64,000 bases of DNA from Weissella hellenica. GTDB taxonomy: Bacteria; Bacillota; Bacilli; Lactobacillales; Lactobacillaceae. The DNA is taken from the NCBI RefSeq assembly GCF_005405545.1, contig NZ_BJEG01000007.1, positions 26,163 to 90,162 of the forward strand, written 5' to 3'. Below are positions 17,358 through 26,693 of this stretch, one piece after another. The position numbers were made by a program, and so were the translations under genes. Every line of letters starts with the position of its first letter. Position 1 is the first letter of the stretch. The notes beneath the pieces were generated by a model that was given only the letters and a program-made list of their open reading frames with translations, was not told the DNA's origin and made no database searches.

Positions 17358-19478
17358 ATGGCTAACAAGCGTGAATATCCTTTGCTACGCACTCGTAACA
17401 TCGGGATCATGGCGCACATCGACGCTGGTAAGACAACGACGACAGAGCGTATTTTGTACTATACTGGTAAGATTCATAAAATTGGTGAGACTCATGATGG
17501 GGCTTCACAAATGGACTTTATGGACCAAGAAAAGGAACGTGGTATCACGATCCAATCTGCAGCCACAACAGCTGTTTGGCATGGTTTTCATGACCAATAT
17601 AAGAAGGAACCATACCGTGTTAACATCATTGACACACCAGGTCACGTGGACTTCACTATCGAAGTTGAGCGTTCATTGCGTGTTCTTGATGGTGCCGTAG
17701 CCGTATTGGATGGTGCTGCTGGTGTTGAGCCACAAACAGAAACTGTTTGGCGCCAAGCTGAAACTTATGAAGTACCCCGTGTTGTTTTTGTTAACAAAAT
17801 GGACAAGTTGGGTGCTGACTTTGGTATGTCTGTTGATTCATTGAAGGAACGTTTGGATGCTAATGCTAAGGCTATTCAATGGCCAATTGGTGCTGAAGAC
17901 GATTTCGAAGGTGTTATTGACTTAATCGAAAAGAAGGCAATGTACCCAACTACTGAACTAGGTGAAGAATGGGAAGCACGTGAAATACCTGCTGACTACG
18001 CTGATTTAGTAGAAGAAAAGTACAACGAATTGGTTGAAGCCGTTGCTGATGTTGACGACGAAATCATGGATAAGTACTTGGAAGGTGAAGAAATTAGCGA
18101 AGCCGAATTAAAGGCTGGTATTCGCCGTGCAACAATTTCTCTACAATTCTACCCAGTTCTTGCAGGTTCAGCCTACAAAGATAAGGGTGTTCAAATGATG
18201 TTGGATGCCGTTGTTGAATACTTGCCATCACCTTTGGATGTTAAGCCATATGTTGCTAACGATCCAGAAACTGGTGAAGAAATCGACTTGGTTGCTAATG
18301 ATGAAGGTCCATTTGCTGCCTTGGCATTTAAGGTTATGACTGATCCATTCGTTGGACGTTTGACATTCTTGCGTGTATATACTGGTACTTTGGAATCAGG
18401 TTCATACATCATGAATACGTCAAAGGACAAGCGTGAACGTGTTGGTCGTTTGCTACAAATGCACGCAACTGATCGTAAAGAAATCCCTGAGGTATTCTCA
18501 GGAGATATCGCTGCTGCCATTGGTTTGAAGGATACAACTACTGGAGATTCTTTGACTTCACCAGATCGTCGCTTGATCTTGGAATCAATGGAATTCCCTG
18601 ACCCAGTTATCCAATTAGCTGTTGAGCCTAAGACTAAGGCTGACCAAGCTAAGATGACTGTTGCTTTGCAAAAGTTGGCCGAAGAAGATCCATCATTCCG
18701 TGCAGAAACTAACCAAGAAACTGGGGACACACTAATTTCTGGAATGGGTGAGTTGCACTTGGATATCATTGTTGACCGTATGAAGCGTGAATTCCACGTT
18801 GATGTTACGGTTGGTGCACCACAAGTTGCTTACCGTGAAGCATTTACGAAGACTGTTCAAGCTCGTGGATACTTCAAGCGCCAATCAGGTGGTAAGGGAC
18901 AATATGGTGATGTTTGGATTGAATTCTCACCTAATGAAGAAGGGGCTGGATTCGAATTCGAAGATGCCGTTGTTGGTGGTGTTGTTCCTCGTGAATACAT
19001 TCCTTCAGTTGAAGCTGGTTTGAAGGATTCATTGAACAATGGTCCTTTGGCTGGATTCCCATTGGTTGATTTGAAGGCTAAGTTGTATGATGGTTCATAC
19101 CACGATGTCGACTCATCTGAAGCTGCCTTTAAGATTGCCGCTTCATTAGCTTTGCGTGAAGCTGCTAAGACTGCTGGTGCAGTTATTTTGGAGCCAGTCA
19201 TGAAGGTTGATATCATGGTTCCTGAAGATAACTTGGGTGATGCTATGGGTCACGTTTCAGCTCGTCGTGGATTGCTTGAAGGACAGGACCAACGTGGAAA
19301 GCAAATGCTAGTACACGCTAAGGTTCCGTTGTCAGAAATGTTTGGATATGCTACTACTTTGCGTTCATCAACGCAAGGTCGTGGAACATTCCAAATGGTC
19401 TTTGACCACTATGAAGCAGTTCCTAAGAACGTACAACAAGATATTATTGCTAAGTACGGTACTACTTCAGCTGAATAA
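17358..19478 (+). CDS. fusA: elongation factor G
   Basis: GTPase that drives translocation of tRNA and mRNA on the ribosome. At 706 residues it is full length. G1 [13 protein letters not shown] (~20-32), G3 DTPGHVDFT and G4 NKMDKLGAD are intact, followed by domains III-V including the conserved [10 protein letters not shown] and the C-terminal HVSARRG loop. AAGGAG lies upstream of ATG. Ends the rpsL-rpsG-fusA group; no tuf follows within the window. Confidence 0.97.
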   Translation: MANKREYPLLRTRNIGIMAHIDAGKTTTTERILYYTGKIHKIGETHDGASQMDFMDQEKERGITIQSAATTAVWHGFHDQYKKEPYRVNIIDTPGHVDFTIEVERSLRVLDGAVAVLDGAAGVEPQTETVWRQAETYEVPRVVFVNKMDKLGADFGMSVDSLKERLDANAKAIQWPIGAEDDFEGVIDLIEKKAMYPTTELGEEWEAREIPADYADLVEEKYNELVEAVADVDDEIMDKYLEGEEISEAELKAGIRRATISLQFYPVLAGSAYKDKGVQMMLDAVVEYLPSPLDVKPYVANDPETGEEIDLVANDEGPFAALAFKVMTDPFVGRLTFLRVYTGTLESGSYIMNTSKDKRERVGRLLQMHATDRKEIPEVFSGDIAAAIGLKDTTTGDSLTSPDRRLILESMEFPDPVIQLAVEPKTKADQAKMTVALQKLAEEDPSFRAETNQETGDTLISGMGELHLDIIVDRMKREFHVDVTVGAPQVAYREAFTKTVQARGYFKRQSGGKGQYGDVWIEFSPNEEGAGFEFEDAVVGGVVPREYIPSVEAGLKDSLNNGPLAGFPLVDLKAKLYDGSYHDVDSSEAAFKIAASLALREAAKTAGAVILEPVMKVDIMVPEDNLGDAMGHVSARRGLLEGQDQRGKQMLVHAKVPLSEMFGYATTLRSSTQGRGTFQMVFDHYEAVPKNVQQDIIAKYGTTSAE

Positions 19479-19500
19479 TTTTTATTTAACAAAAATTAAG

Positions 19501-19536
19501 AAGGACATTGATAATTATTTGTCAGTGTCCTTTTTT
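19501..19536 (+). terminator. intrinsic terminator of fusA
   Basis: Fully paired 11-bp stem AAGGACATTGA/TCAGTGTCCTT with one G-U pair, followed by TTTTTT. Confidence 0.88.
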
Positions 19537-19605
19537 GTTTTATTATCGACTATTTTTTGATTAATTTGTATAATAAAGTTTATGTAAAGAAAGGTGGTAC
19601 TAGTA

Positions 19606-20718
19606 GTGGCACAACCAATTATCGAATTTAAACATGTTGCTAAGCAATATGATGACAATGTTGTCTTGAAGTCTGTTGATTTAGAGATAGAAGCTGGTAA
19701 ATTTTATACGTTATTAGGACCCTCAGGTTCTGGTAAAACGACGATTTTACGTCTAATTGCTGGCTTTTTAGAAGCTACTTCAGGGGACATTTTATTTGAA
19801 GGTCAAAGAATTAATGAATTACCGCCTGAAAAACGACGCGTTAATACAGTATTTCAAAATTATGCATTGTTTCCAAATATGAACGTTTTTGAAAATGTTG
19901 CATTTGGTATGTCTATTAAAGGGAAAGGTAAGTCTGAAATTAAAGTAAAAGTTGCTGAAATGTTAAGTCTAGTAAAATTATCTGGTTTAGCAGATCGAGA
20001 AATTTCAGAATTATCTGGTGGGCAACAACAACGCGTAGCGATTGCACGAGCATTAGCTAACGATCCTGAGGTTTTATTGTTAGATGAGCCATTATCAGCG
20101 CTAGATTATAAGTTACGTAAGAAAATGCAGTATGAGCTACGTGAGATACAAAAGCGTCTGGGAATAACGTTTATTTTTGTAACACATGACCAAGAAGAAG
20201 CGTTGGCAATGTCGGACTGGATATTTGTTACCAATGAAGGTGAGATTGTCCAAAATGGTACACCAGTAGATATTTATGATGCGCCAATTAACCATTTTGT
20301 GGCAGATTTCATCGGTGAATCGAATATTTTACCAGGTGTGATGCGTAAAGATTATTTGGTTGCATTTGCTGGTAAAGAATTTGAAAATGTTGATGGTGGT
20401 ATGCGACTTAATGAACAAGTTGAAGTAGTATTGCGACCTGAAGATTTAGACTTAGTAAGTGCGGATAAGGGTAAACTAGTTGTCACGATTGATGATCAGT
20501 CATTTAGAGGTGACTATTATGAAATTACAGCATATGATGATGATCAAAATGAATGGCAAATTCAAGCAACTAATCCTGCTGTTATTGGTGAACGGCGTGG
20601 TTTGCTCTTTGATCCTGAAGATATCCACATTATGCGTTTAAATGAATCTGAAGAAGATTTTGATGCACGTATGGAAGAATATGATGATACTGAGGAGGCG
20701 ACAATGAATGAATCGTAA
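19606..20718 (+). CDS. potA: spermidine/putrescine ABC transporter ATP-binding protein
   Basis: ATPase that energises polyamine uptake. About 370 residues: ABC domain with Walker [10 protein letters not shown], signature LSGGQQQR, Walker [11 protein letters not shown] and H-loop VTHDQEEAL, then a C-terminal TOBE-type regulatory domain (~270-350) and an acidic tail. GTG at 19606 is preferred over an in-frame GTG four codons upstream since the latter overlaps the AAAGGTGG ribosome site. Overlaps potB by 11 nt. First gene of potABCD; the binding-protein gene of this operon is disrupted. Confidence 0.93.
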   Translation: MAQPIIEFKHVAKQYDDNVVLKSVDLEIEAGKFYTLLGPSGSGKTTILRLIAGFLEATSGDILFEGQRINELPPEKRRVNTVFQNYALFPNMNVFENVAFGMSIKGKGKSEIKVKVAEMLSLVKLSGLADREISELSGGQQQRVAIARALANDPEVLLLDEPLSALDYKLRKKMQYELREIQKRLGITFIFVTHDQEEALAMSDWIFVTNEGEIVQNGTPVDIYDAPINHFVADFIGESNILPGVMRKDYLVAFAGKEFENVDGGMRLNEQVEVVLRPEDLDLVSADKGKLVVTIDDQSFRGDYYEITAYDDDQNEWQIQATNPAVIGERRGLLFDPEDIHIMRLNESEEDFDARMEEYDDTEEATMNES

Positions 20719-21526
20719 ACGGACACTAACCTATACAATTCCATATATATTGTGGTTGGGATTATTTGTCATTGCCTCTGTCATTTTATTAATTATTCAG
20801 TCATTTGGGAATCTTAATGGTCATTTTACATTCAGTAATTATGTAACATATTTTAGTTCAGGTACGTATCTACGAATGACCTTTAATTCAATCTTTTTTG
20901 CATTTATTGTCACAGCAATGACGTTATTAATTAGTTATCCGATGGCATATGTAATGAGTCGTTTAAAGCATGCCCAATTTTGGTTATTGCTGGTTATTTT
21001 ACCAACCTGGGTGAATTTATTATTAAAAGCATATGCCTTTATAGGATTATTTTCAAAAACAGGGACTATTAACGAGTTTTTGTCATTAATCGGTTTTGCA
21101 CCACATCAAATGATGTTTACAAATATGTCTTTTTTGGTTGTTGCAGCATACATAGAAATACCTTTTATGATTATGCCAATTTTTAACTCACTAGTTGAGT
21201 TAGATAAAAGTTATATTAATGCCGCTCGCGATTTAGGGGCAACCCAATGGCAAACATTGGTTAAGGTTATTTTTCCAATCTCAATTGGTGGTGTTAAAGC
21301 TGGTATTCAAGCTGTATTTATCCCAACACTGTCATTATTTATGATTACGAGATTAATTGGGGGTAACCGCGTGATTACCTTGGGAACTGCAATTGAGGAA
21401 CATTTTTTGGTTACGCAAAATTGGGGAATGGGTTCGACAATCGGCGTCATTTTGATTGTTGCGATGATTTTAACAATGATGCTAACCAGAGATCGCAAGA
21501 AGAAGGGGGGCAAGCATGGTAGATAA
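20708..21526 (+). CDS. potB: spermidine/putrescine ABC transporter permease PotB
   Basis: One of two membrane subunits of the polyamine importer. 272 residues with about six transmembrane segments, and the cytoplasmic coupling motif [19 protein letters not shown] (EAA loop, ~175-193) that contacts PotA. GAGGAGG lies 9 bases before the ATG, inside the end of potA. The stop overlaps the start of potC by 11 nt, so translation is coupled. Confidence 0.93.
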   Translation: MNRKRTLTYTIPYILWLGLFVIASVILLIIQSFGNLNGHFTFSNYVTYFSSGTYLRMTFNSIFFAFIVTAMTLLISYPMAYVMSRLKHAQFWLLLVILPTWVNLLLKAYAFIGLFSKTGTINEFLSLIGFAPHQMMFTNMSFLVVAAYIEIPFMIMPIFNSLVELDKSYINAARDLGATQWQTLVKVIFPISIGGVKAGIQAVFIPTLSLFMITRLIGGNRVITLGTAIEEHFLVTQNWGMGSTIGVILIVAMILTMMLTRDRKKKGGKHGR

Positions 21527-22337
21527 GCACAAAAAGTGGGCGAATATTTATTTGGTCTTTGTCTTTATATTAATGTATGCACCAATCTTTTATCTTATCT
21601 TTTATTCATTTAATAAGGGTGACTATATGGCAGGATTTGCGGGATTTTCATGGCGACATTACATTGATATGTTTGCCGATGCCCGCTTAATGCAAATGTT
21701 AGTAAACACCTTTATTGTGGCACTATTGTCAGCATTAATTGCAACGTTGATCGGTTTATTTGGGGCTATTGGTATTTATAATACGAAACAAGCTAGTACT
21801 AAAAATGTTTTGTTATCGTTAAACAATGTCTTAATGGTCTCACCAGATGTTATTATTGGTGCCAGCTTTTTGATTTTCTTTACGATGATTGGCTTGAAAT
21901 TAGGTTTTGGTTCGGTTGTGTTAGCCCATATTGCATTTTCAATTCCTATCGTTGTGTTAATGGTGTTACCACGTTTAAATGAAATGAATCCAGCTTTGAT
22001 TGATGCGGCACGTGATTTAGGTGCAAATAGTTATCAGGTGTTATCAAGAGTTGTTTTACCTTACGCATGGCCAGGAATTTTATCTGGATTTTTCATGGCA
22101 ATTACGTATTCATTGGATGATTTTGCAGTAACTTTTTTCGTAACAGGAAACGGATTTTCAACGCTTTCAGTCGAAATATATTCACGTGCGCGTCAAGGAA
22201 TTGATCTTTCTATCAATGCAATGGCGACATTAATGTTTTTGTTGTCACTAGTTTTGGTTATTATCTATTACTTCATTTCAAATTATAGTGCTGCTAATAG
22301 CAAAAAAAAGAAAGGTAATAGAGTGGTGGTGCATTAA
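21516..22337 (+). CDS. potC: spermidine/putrescine ABC transporter permease PotC
   Basis: Second membrane subunit of the polyamine importer. 273 residues, about six transmembrane helices, EAA loop AARDLGANSYQVLSRVVLP (~165-183). AAGAAGGGGGG provides the ribosome site in the end of potB. Intact, as are potA and potB; only the downstream solute-binding gene is broken. Confidence 0.93.
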   Translation: MVDKHKKWANIYLVFVFILMYAPIFYLIFYSFNKGDYMAGFAGFSWRHYIDMFADARLMQMLVNTFIVALLSALIATLIGLFGAIGIYNTKQASTKNVLLSLNNVLMVSPDVIIGASFLIFFTMIGLKLGFGSVVLAHIAFSIPIVVLMVLPRLNEMNPALIDAARDLGANSYQVLSRVVLPYAWPGILSGFFMAITYSLDDFAVTFFVTGNGFSTLSVEIYSRARQGIDLSINAMATLMFLLSLVLVIIYYFISNYSAANSKKKKGNRVVVH

Positions 22338-22339
22338 TT

Positions 22340-23425
22340 ATGAAAAAAATCATTTGGTTAACAACGATTATATTAGGTGCCACGTTAGCATTATTTGGGG
22401 TTAATATCTTTTTAGAACACACTGAAAATGTTGGCACTAAAAATAATGGTCATCAGGAATTAACAATTTATAACTGGGGAGATTATATTGATCCAAATTT
22501 GTTAAAAAAGTTTCAAAAAGAAACAGGTTATAAAGTTGATTATGAAACATTTGATTCTAATGAAGCAATGTTTACTAAAATTCAACAAGGTGGCACACAT
22601 TATGATTTAGCAGTACCGTCAGATTATATGATTCAAAAGATGAAGGCTGCTAACCTTTTGTTACCATTAGATCATGAAAAATTAACTGGGCTTGGTAATT
22701 ATGATAAGTAGTTTATGAATCAAGCGTTTGATAAAGGCAATAAATACTCTGTTCCGTATTTTTGGGGGACGTTAGGCATTGTCTATAATGACAAATATAT
22801 TAAACCAGATGAAATTAAAACTTGGAATGATCTTTGGCGGCCTAAGTACAAAAAGAGTATTATGTTAATTGATTCTGCACGGGATATTATGGGGATGGCT
22901 TTAGCATCTAGCGGCCAATCAGTTAATACAAAAAGTATCCCTGAATTAGCTGCGGCTAAAGGGAAACTAGATACATTAATGCCAAACGTTAAGGCAATGG
23001 TTGCGGACGAGATTAAGACGTATATGGCACAAGAAGAAGCAACACTTGCAGTTGATTACTCAGGTGATGCGGCAGAAATGATTTCTGAGAATAAACATTT
23101 GCATTATGTTGTTCCTAGCGATGGTGGTAACTTGTGGTTTGATAATATTGTGATGCCTAAAACGGTTAAAAATAAAAAAGCAGCTTATGCATTTTTGAAT
23201 TTTATGAGTAAACCAGCTAATGCAAAACAAAATGCTATTTATGTCGGTTATGCAACATCGAATAAAAAGGCAGTTAAACAATTACCGCAAGCAACTAAAA
23301 ATAATCCATCTTGGTATCCTGATGATAAAACATTGTCAAAACTGGAAGTATATGAAGACTTAGGGCCAAATTGGGTCGGTAAGTATAATGACTATTTCTT
23401 AGAATTTAAGATGACGAATCGTTAA
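22340..23425 (+). pseudogene. potD: spermidine/putrescine-binding protein PotD, interrupted by an in-frame TAG
   Basis: Extracytoplasmic lipid- or membrane-anchored receptor for polyamines. The frame begins MKKIIWLTTIILGATLALFG (signal/anchor; no lipobox cysteine seen) and continues with the PotD fold (LTIYNWGDYIDP). After 123 residues (..GLGNYDK) a TAG at 22709-22711 stops translation, and the same frame resumes at once with FMNQAFDKGNKYSVPYFWGT and runs 236 further codons to the normal end. No frameshift is needed; a single base change (for example CAG or AAG to TAG) explains it. An ATG lies just after the stop, but restart would give a protein without the first lobe. Likely a recent inactivation, unless the stop is suppressed. 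Confidence 0.88.
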
Positions 23426-23513
23426 TTTCAAGTCAAATTTTATCTTTATGCTAAGCATTACATTATAAAATGGTGTTAATAAAGAAAGTTAATTAAGAAT
23501 GGGAGTTAACATA

Positions 23514-24293
23514 ATGAAGAAAGGCAAGTCAGAAAAGATTGTCGCATTAGTTGCAGGTATTTTTGTTGTTTTAGGACTGACGATTGCGTTTCAATCGGCA
23601 CATTCAACTAACGATGAGATTTCTGAAAAACAGCAATCTCTTTCAAAAACAAAATTAAATAAATTATCATTGCCGCAATTATCAAAACGGGTTCATAAAA
23701 ACCAAATAGTTGTGACAATCGAAACAACAGCAGGAAATATTAAACTGAAATTATTTAATAAATATGCTCCGTTAGCTGTGAAAAATTTTGTTAAGCATTC
23801 TCAAAAAAATTATTATAATGGGACAATTTTTCACCGTGTCATTAATGATTTCATGATTCAAGGTGGTGATCCAACTGGTACAGGAACTGGTGGGGCATCG
23901 ATTTGGCGGGATAAAAATGAAAAAATTGATGATGGTTCAGGTTTTAAGAATGAAATTTCGCCTAATCTGTATAATATAAGGGGCGCAGTCTCAATGGCTA
24001 ATGCTGGTGAAAACACAAACGGCTCACAATTTTTTATTAATCAAAATCATGAGAATTCAGCAACCCAGTTAAAAAAGTCAAAGTATCCTGATAAAATTAT
24101 TGATGCGTATAAAAAAGGTGGTAATCCATCATTAGATGGTAATTATACTGTTTTTGGGCAAGTTATTAGTGGTATGGATGTTGTTGATAAAATTGCAGCT
24201 GCTGAAGTTAAAGATAATGCGGATAATTCCGAAAAATCAACACCAGTTAACCCAGATAAAATTTTAAAGATAACAATTGATAAAAATTCTTAG
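23514..24293 (+). CDS. membrane-anchored cyclophilin-type peptidyl-prolyl isomerase
   Basis: Accelerates proline isomerisation in proteins; the N-terminal hydrophobic helix (~10-27) without a clear cleavage site suggests membrane anchoring facing outside. 259 residues. The cyclophilin core starts near 65 and shows the active-site signature FHRVINDFMIQGGDPTGTGTGG, MANAGENTNGSQFFI, and the Trp/Phe loop region. ATG at 23514 follows GGGAG at about 7 bases. Its own promoter is expected, since it follows the broken potD with a 73-base gap. Related secreted PPIases assist folding of exported proteins. Confidence 0.88.
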   Translation: MKKGKSEKIVALVAGIFVVLGLTIAFQSAHSTNDEISEKQQSLSKTKLNKLSLPQLSKRVHKNQIVVTIETTAGNIKLKLFNKYAPLAVKNFVKHSQKNYYNGTIFHRVINDFMIQGGDPTGTGTGGASIWRDKNEKIDDGSGFKNEISPNLYNIRGAVSMANAGENTNGSQFFINQNHENSATQLKKSKYPDKIIDAYKKGGNPSLDGNYTVFGQVISGMDVVDKIAAAEVKDNADNSEKSTPVNPDKILKITIDKNS

Positions 24294-24325
24294 TTCGCTT
24301 TATTAGTTTAATAGCCTTTAAAAGA

Positions 24326-24457
24326 GAGCGAGACGAAAGCCACTTTGAGGCTTCAGACTTTCGGAACGTGCTTATGCTATAAAAATTGCAGGCGCATAAT
24401 TAAGCTATTTTTAAATAGAAAAAAGTTGGGATAAAAGAAGATATCCCAACTTTTTTT
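24326..24457 (+). other. structured intergenic element and bidirectional terminator
   Basis: After the PPIase gene, AAGCC/GGCTT inside CGAAAG/CTTTCG forms a double hairpin (~24338-24370), followed by TTATGC/GCATAA (~24371-24401). The final hairpin AAAAAGTTGGGAT/ATCCCAACTTTTT with a T run (24419-24457) is a strong terminator usable from both strands. The first part could be a small RNA or the remains of an interspersed element; no second copy was seen in the window. Confidence 0.5.
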
Positions 24458-24481
24458 ATTTAGGCTATAAATGATGCTAGA

Positions 24482-24826
24482 TTAAGAATTTGAGTAGGCT
24501 AGGGCAGTATTAGTAACAATTAACTGGAAATAATTATCAAAACCAGGTTTATTGTAACTACGAAGTAAACCAGCAAAATCGGCTGGTGACCAGTCCGAAA
24601 TAACAATCGCGCCATCCTGGTATTGTAACGAATGAGACATAGCTGAAGTACTTTCAACGAGATAGAAAGTATCATTAATGTCTAAGTAAAGTAGCTGTAA
24701 TTTAATATTACGATTGGCACCTAGTGAGGTTGTCGAAGTTAAAAATGGATCATTTAACCAATGTTGGCTAACGTGTCCGTGTCTAAATTTATGAATTGTT
24801 TCTAGAGTATTTCCAATAATTTTCAT
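24482..24826 (-). CDS. conserved-looking hypothetical protein, 114 aa
   Basis: Not recognised. The 114-residue protein is soluble, mixed alpha/beta, with no signal peptide, membrane segment or cysteine motif. It reads as a real gene: ATG preceded by an AGGGGAT ribosome site, typical local codon use, and a shared terminator downstream. It lies convergent with the PPIase gene and in the same direction as the usp gene, but a terminator separates it from usp. No function proposed. Confidence 0.6.
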   Translation of the reverse strand: MKIIGNTLETIHKFRHGHVSQHWLNDPFLTSTTSLGANRNIKLQLLYLDINDTFYLVESTSAMSHSLQYQDGAIVISDWSPADFAGLLRSYNKPGFDNYFQLIVTNTALAYSNS

Positions 24827-24929
24827 AGTACATCCCCTGTGTTAATAATGATTAAAAACATAGAATTATTATAACCTGATTTTAATAAAAGTCCATTAAG
24901 TAATATTAAATTAAGTTGGATAGACAATA

Positions 24930-24958
24930 AAAAAACCAACTACGAAGTAGCCGGCTCT
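24930..24958 (-). terminator. intrinsic terminator of the usp gene
   Basis: On the minus strand CCGGCTAC pairs with GTAGTTGG (two G-U pairs) around a short TTC loop, followed by seven T. Confidence 0.8.
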
Positions 24959-24965
24959 TTACAGT

Positions 24966-25415
24966 TTATTGAACAATTAAAACATCTGTTTTAGCATTTT
25001 GTACCACAAATGATGTAACTGATCCAACCAGAATACGCTCTAATGTATTTAATCCTGACTTACCAAGCATGATTAAACCAGTATCGTGATCACGTGGGAA
25101 ATCGCGGGCGATAACCGCCTTTGGTGAACCGAAACGAACGTGAATATTAACTTGTTCTGCACCATTATCACGAGCAATCTGGGCGAATTTTGTTAGTTTT
25201 TCTTCAGCATCTTGTACTAATTGATAAACAACGTCACCAGATATTGACATACCAGCTAGACCAGAAATTGAGTTTGTATCAATAACATACAACAAATCTA
25301 GAGCAGTTTGGTTACGCACAGCAACTGCAGCAGCCTTTTCAATTATGACGCTAGAAATTTTTGATCCATCAATAGGAGCCAATATGTTCTTGTATGCAAT
25401 CTTGTCCTCTGCCAT
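24966..25415 (-). CDS. universal stress protein, UspA family
   Basis: Cytosolic stress-response protein of the ATP-binding UspA type. 149 residues from MAEDKIAYKNILAPIDGSK; the ATP-binding motif GX2GX9GS appears as GKSGLNTLERILVGSVTSFV near the C terminus, and Asp in APIDGS near the N terminus. I chose the ATG at 25415 because AAGGATGG precedes it; the ATG inside that site is less likely. Divergent from the structured RNA at 25625, an association reminiscent of RNA genes found next to usp in lactic acid bacteria. Confidence 0.9.
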   Translation of the reverse strand: MAEDKIAYKNILAPIDGSKISSVIIEKAAAVAVRNQTALDLLYVIDTNSISGLAGMSISGDVVYQLVQDAEEKLTKFAQIARDNGAEQVNIHVRFGSPKAVIARDFPRDHDTGLIMLGKSGLNTLERILVGSVTSFVVQNAKTDVLIVQ

Positions 25416-25589
25416 GGAAGTCACCATCCTTATAAGGTATTATGTTTGAATAAATTATTTTATACCTGTATTATATACCTAATAATAGTCAAATGTGAGC
25501 GCAATCTTTTAAATTAGGTGACATCTTTAATGCATAATTCATACAAAATATGAATTTGCGCACAATATTATTTTAAATGATTTATTAGA

Positions 25590-25618
25590 TTGTTTAAATT
25601 AATATTGTGTGCTATAAT
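25590..25618 (+). promoter_or_regulatory. promoter of the structured RNA
   Basis: TTGTTT (25590-25595), 17-nt spacer, TATAAT (25613-25618), preceded by TGC (extended -10). Box sequences, spacing and the TGC are identical to those of the tmRNA promoter. Confidence 0.75.
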
Positions 25619-25624
25619 TCTATT

Positions 25625-25862
25625 TATGCGATGAGTCGAGAAAGATCATAATAGATCTTTTATAAACGGTCCTCATTAACAGTCGTATATACTGGAGGAT
25701 GCAAAACGAGTTGTGGAACTCGGATTGCTGCACATGACTACTTTTAGCTTAGCTATTGGGTGTACGTTGACTGATGGGTAACCATCACGTGAGCTAAGAC
25801 GCGTCAATCTTAGCAATGCCAATCTAAATGCACTGTCTTATTATGAGACAGTGCATCTTTTT
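25625..25862 (+). ncRNA. unidentified highly structured RNA, about 238 nt
   Basis: Transcript predicted from a strong promoter to an 11-bp terminator (ATGCACTGTCT/AGACAGTGCAT, 25828-25856, then CTTTTT). No open reading frame of note. Visible helices: AAAGATC/GATCTTT (25641-25660); TCCTC/GAGGA with inner CAGT/ACTG (25670-25699); GCAA/TTGC enclosing CGAGTT-GTGG-AACTCG (25701-25728); CTTAGCT/AGCTAAG (25748-25798) holding TGATGG-GTAA-CCATCA with a GNRA loop (25772-25787). GTTGAC (25766) can pair with GTCAAT (25803) and ATTGG (25755) with CCAAT (25819), giving pseudoknot topology; CTTAGC (25809-25814) offers an alternative partner for GCTAAG. The next gene has its own promoter, so this is probably a stand-alone RNA. 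It may be a lactic-acid-bacterial 6S-like or Lacto-usp-like RNA, but I see no decisive match. Confidence 0.7.
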
Positions 25863-25978
25863 ATATAAATAAAATTTTTGTATTTCAAATCTATGCTGAA
25901 ATAAGATATTTTCCGTAAAATGGTATATAATAAAGCATGGGTTGAATATATTTAATAAGGTACAAGGGGGATGCACCA

Positions 25979-26152
25979 ATGGAAAAATTAATTCAAATAC
26001 GTGTTGAAGAAGAGGTCCGTAATGCAGCGGATAATGTTTTTAAAGAAAATGGGCTAACCACACAACAAGCTGTTAAAATGTTTTTAACGCAAGTTGCGCA
26101 TAGTGGGAAATCACCATTTGATGATTTATTTAGGGCCAAAGAACAACATTAA
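25979..26152 (+). CDS. orphan RelB/DinJ-family antitoxin-like protein, 57 aa
   Basis: Small protein MEKLIQIRVEEEVRNAADNV... whose first strand and helix match the ribbon-helix-helix DNA-binding fold of RelB/DinJ antitoxins (IQIRVEEEVRNAADNVFKEN, then GLTTQQAVKMFLTQVAH). AAGGGGG lies 8 bases before the ATG and a TATAAT-like box near 25925. No RelE/YafQ-type toxin follows: the transcript ends in a terminator 18 bases after the stop. It may act as a solitary regulator or be the leftover of a toxin-antitoxin pair. At 57 residues it is easily missed. Confidence 0.75.
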   Translation: MEKLIQIRVEEEVRNAADNVFKENGLTTQQAVKMFLTQVAHSGKSPFDDLFRAKEQH

Positions 26153-26170
26153 TTAAAGATTTTCAATATT

Positions 26171-26203
26171 AGCGGAAATGAATTTTTTTCATTTCCGCTT
26201 TTT
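26171..26203 (+). terminator. intrinsic terminator of the RelB-like gene
   Basis: 12-bp stem AGCGGAAATGAA/TTCATTTCCGCT with a T loop and T run. Confidence 0.88.
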
Positions 26204-26294
26204 AATATATATTAAAGAATAATTCGCAAGACATTTAGCCAAATATAACTGTAATTTTGATATACTGTTTATTAAGAATAACTGGAGGAATTTT

Positions 26295-26672
26295 ATGAAA
26301 ACAGTTACTTTTAAGAATTTTTCTTTTTGGCAACGCATTATTATTAATACAATTACATTATTAGCAATGGCAGGATTGTTTAGAAATGGTCTTTATATCA
26401 GCAGTATTTGGACAGCGATTTTAGCGGCATTTATCTTAGGTATTTTAAATGCCCTCGTTAAACCAGTGCTACATTTATTAGCATTACCATTTACCATTTT
26501 GACATTTGGATTATTTGGTTTGGTGATTAATGGCTTGGTGCTTTGGTTAACGTCTTGGGTCATTGGGGACGGCTTTAAGTTTGCTAGTTTCGGTTGGGCA
26601 GTATTTATTGCGATTATAATGTCACTTGTTAATCTAATCATTTCTAATTATTTCAATAAAAATAATCAATAG
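26295..26672 (+). CDS. YvlD-like (phage holin 4 superfamily) membrane protein
   Basis: 125-residue integral membrane protein with four hydrophobic segments (~12-30, 35-55, 62-88, 95-117). The conserved ILGILNALVKPVLHLLALPFTILTFGLFGLVINGLVLWL region is typical of the YvlD/DUF360 family, often located next to envelope-stress genes. Function not established. TGGAGG upstream of ATG. It precedes hprK by 21 bases and is probably co-transcribed with hprK, as in several Lactobacillales. Confidence 0.8.
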   Translation: MKTVTFKNFSFWQRIIINTITLLAMAGLFRNGLYISSIWTAILAAFILGILNALVKPVLHLLALPFTILTFGLFGLVINGLVLWLTSWVIGDGFKFASFGWAVFIAIIMSLVNLIISNYFNKNNQ

Positions 26673-26693
26673 GCATAAGATGGGGAATTAAAG

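Noticed and set aside
18191..18769. 192-residue antisense frame in fusA
   Set aside because: Shadow of a highly biased coding strand; no ribosome site or homology, and fusA is intact.
25625..25862. RNase P RNA, 4.5S RNA or T-box leader
   Set aside because: Too short for RNase P and lacks its conserved cores; lacks the SRP Alu/S-domain motifs; no TGGNACCGCG T-box sequence.
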